From: Natrinema salsiterrestre
GTDB lineage: Archaea; Halobacteriota; Halobacteria; Halobacteriales; Natrialbaceae
Length of the DNA stretch: 64,000 nucleotides
Direction: 5' to 3'
Assembly: GCF_029502005.1 (NCBI RefSeq)
Contig: NZ_JAMQOT010000001.1
Location: 186,001-250,000 of the forward strand
Under the pieces are notes generated by a model. It did not search any database. It worked only from the letters and a program-made list of their open reading frames with translations, and was not told where the DNA came from. The stretch's first letter is position 1; each line of letters starts with the position of its first letter. Below are positions 63,582 through 64,000 of the stretch, one piece after another. Both the position numbers and the translations under genes were made by a program.

Positions 63582-63612
63582 TCGTCTCCCGTACGGTCCC
63601 CTGCGGATAGAA
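63568..63612 (-). promoter_or_regulatory. Inverted repeat across the regulator start codon
   Basis: CGTACGGGAG (63568-63577) and CTCCCGTACG (63586-63595) form a perfect 10-base inverted repeat with an 8-base centre that holds the ATG (63579-63581 on the minus strand). TTTCTATCC at 63604-63612 is a TATA-like box 24-31 bases before the ATG. If the transcript is leaderless, the repeat spans the transcription start and may be an operator. Confidence 0.5.
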
Positions 63613-63678
63613 AGCATCGTTCCGTCCGCGCTCGCCGCGACCGACACCCGTTCACCGCTCGAGTCCGTACGAACGCCC

Positions 63679-64000
63679 ATGCGCGTTGCCGTCACCGTCG
63701 ACGATCGGGAACCCGCCGGACTCGCCGAGGCGGTCCGAACCCATTCCGACGTCGTCGACGTGACCGTCGAACGGCTGTCGAGTGGCGACCTCGCCATCGG
63801 TTCGGTCGGGTTCGAACGCAAGACGCCCCGGGACTACGTCTCCAGTGCCATGAGCCGAAGCGGACCGGACCTCACCGACCAGGTCAAGCGAATGGCGGAC
63901 TCGTACGACCACGCCTACGTCCTGCTCGAGGGGGAGTTCGCCGATCTCGAGTCGCTTCGAACCACCGTCTCTCCGGCGTCGGTTCGGGGGTCGATGGCGT
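63679..64000 (+). CDS. ERCC4-domain nuclease, N-terminal part (3' end outside window)
   Basis: The ATG at 63679 opens a frame that is still open at the edge, with 107 residues visible. TVDDREPAGLAEAV (the D-D-R-E nuclease start), VERLSSGDLAIGSVGFERKTPRDYVSS with the ERK core and LTDQVKRMADSYDHAYVLLEG are the ERCC4/XPF nuclease pattern. Archaeal XPF homologues cut branched or flap DNA in repair. C-terminal HhH and partner regions are not visible. Confidence 0.9.
   Translation, partial: MRVAVTVDDREPAGLAEAVRTHSDVVDVTVERLSSGDLAIGSVGFERKTPRDYVSSAMSRSGPDLTDQVKRMADSYDHAYVLLEGEFADLESLRTTVSPASVRGSMA

Overview
This window is a GC-rich stretch of a haloarchaeal chromosome (class Halobacteria). The proteins are strongly acidic. 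Archaeal-only genes are present: tRNA-wyosine synthase Taw1, CTP-dependent riboflavin kinase with an HTH, ribosomal protein L40e, Pth2, Trm1, a bacterio-opsin-activator-type regulator and an ERCC4 nuclease. Many genes have a T/A-rich box about 26-34 bases before the start codon and no Shine-Dalgarno sequence, which is typical of leaderless haloarchaeal transcripts. The overall style resembles Natrialbales (Natrinema/Haloterrigena-like), but the genus is only a guess. I see no tRNA, rRNA, CRISPR array, insertion sequence or prophage.

Layout. 1-1901: end of glycerol kinase plus a tightly linked membrane protein. 1998-6473: phosphoglycolate phosphatase, three small haloarchaeal proteins, taw1 and a DICT-domain protein. 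6479-17707: a minus-strand cell-surface glycan cluster with a flippase, four sulfatase/alkaline-phosphatase-fold enzymes, a polysaccharide pyruvyl transferase-like protein and three glycosyltransferases. Six of these genes are chained by five 4-base start/stop overlaps. 17708-18287: a regulatory and repeat-bearing gap. 18288-20791: riboflavin kinase/regulator, ribB and a branched-chain aminotransferase. 21087-31289: membrane proteins, small zinc proteins, a PrxQ-type peroxiredoxin with an extra domain, Tsr3-L40e, a metallo-hydrolase, DUF99, uracil-DNA glycosylase and hisH. 31312-43985: SWIM protein, trm1, YihY/BrkB protein, hydrolase, PRC-like protein, dcd, ZIP transporter, pth2, a DMT transporter divergent from an HTH regulator, a membrane spermidine-synthase-like protein and an SRPBCC protein. 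44040-50100: YchF GTPase, ArsA-type ATPase with a small partner, CobW metallochaperone and several mini-proteins. 50331-58602: CstA transporter, class V aminotransferase, histidine kinase, methyltransferase, Tat-exported beta-helix protein and phosphoribosyltransferase. 58997-64000: glutamate dehydrogenase with a zinc mini-protein, a Bat-type regulator and the start of an ERCC4 nuclease.

The most unusual content is in four places. (1) The glycan cluster's four sulfatase-fold enzymes lack the C/S-x-P-x-R formylglycine motif, keep metal-site motifs, and share a C-terminal LGY tail, so phosphodiester or phosphotransfer chemistry is a real alternative to sulfate ester cleavage. (2) An inverted repeat sits just before the riboflavin kinase/regulator promoter, a good candidate RbkR operator. 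(3) A repeated intergenic element occurs at 17858-18006 and 58663-58923; the second copy carries a string of perfect hairpins. (4) A perfect 10-base inverted repeat is centred on the start codon of the Bat-like regulator, whose receiver-like domain has lost its phospho-acceptor aspartate.

Most genes are single or paired housekeeping functions. The glycan cluster, the rib pair, the ArsA pair and the zinc-protein/gdh pair are the only clear operons. Functions are called from motifs read by eye; no database search was run.
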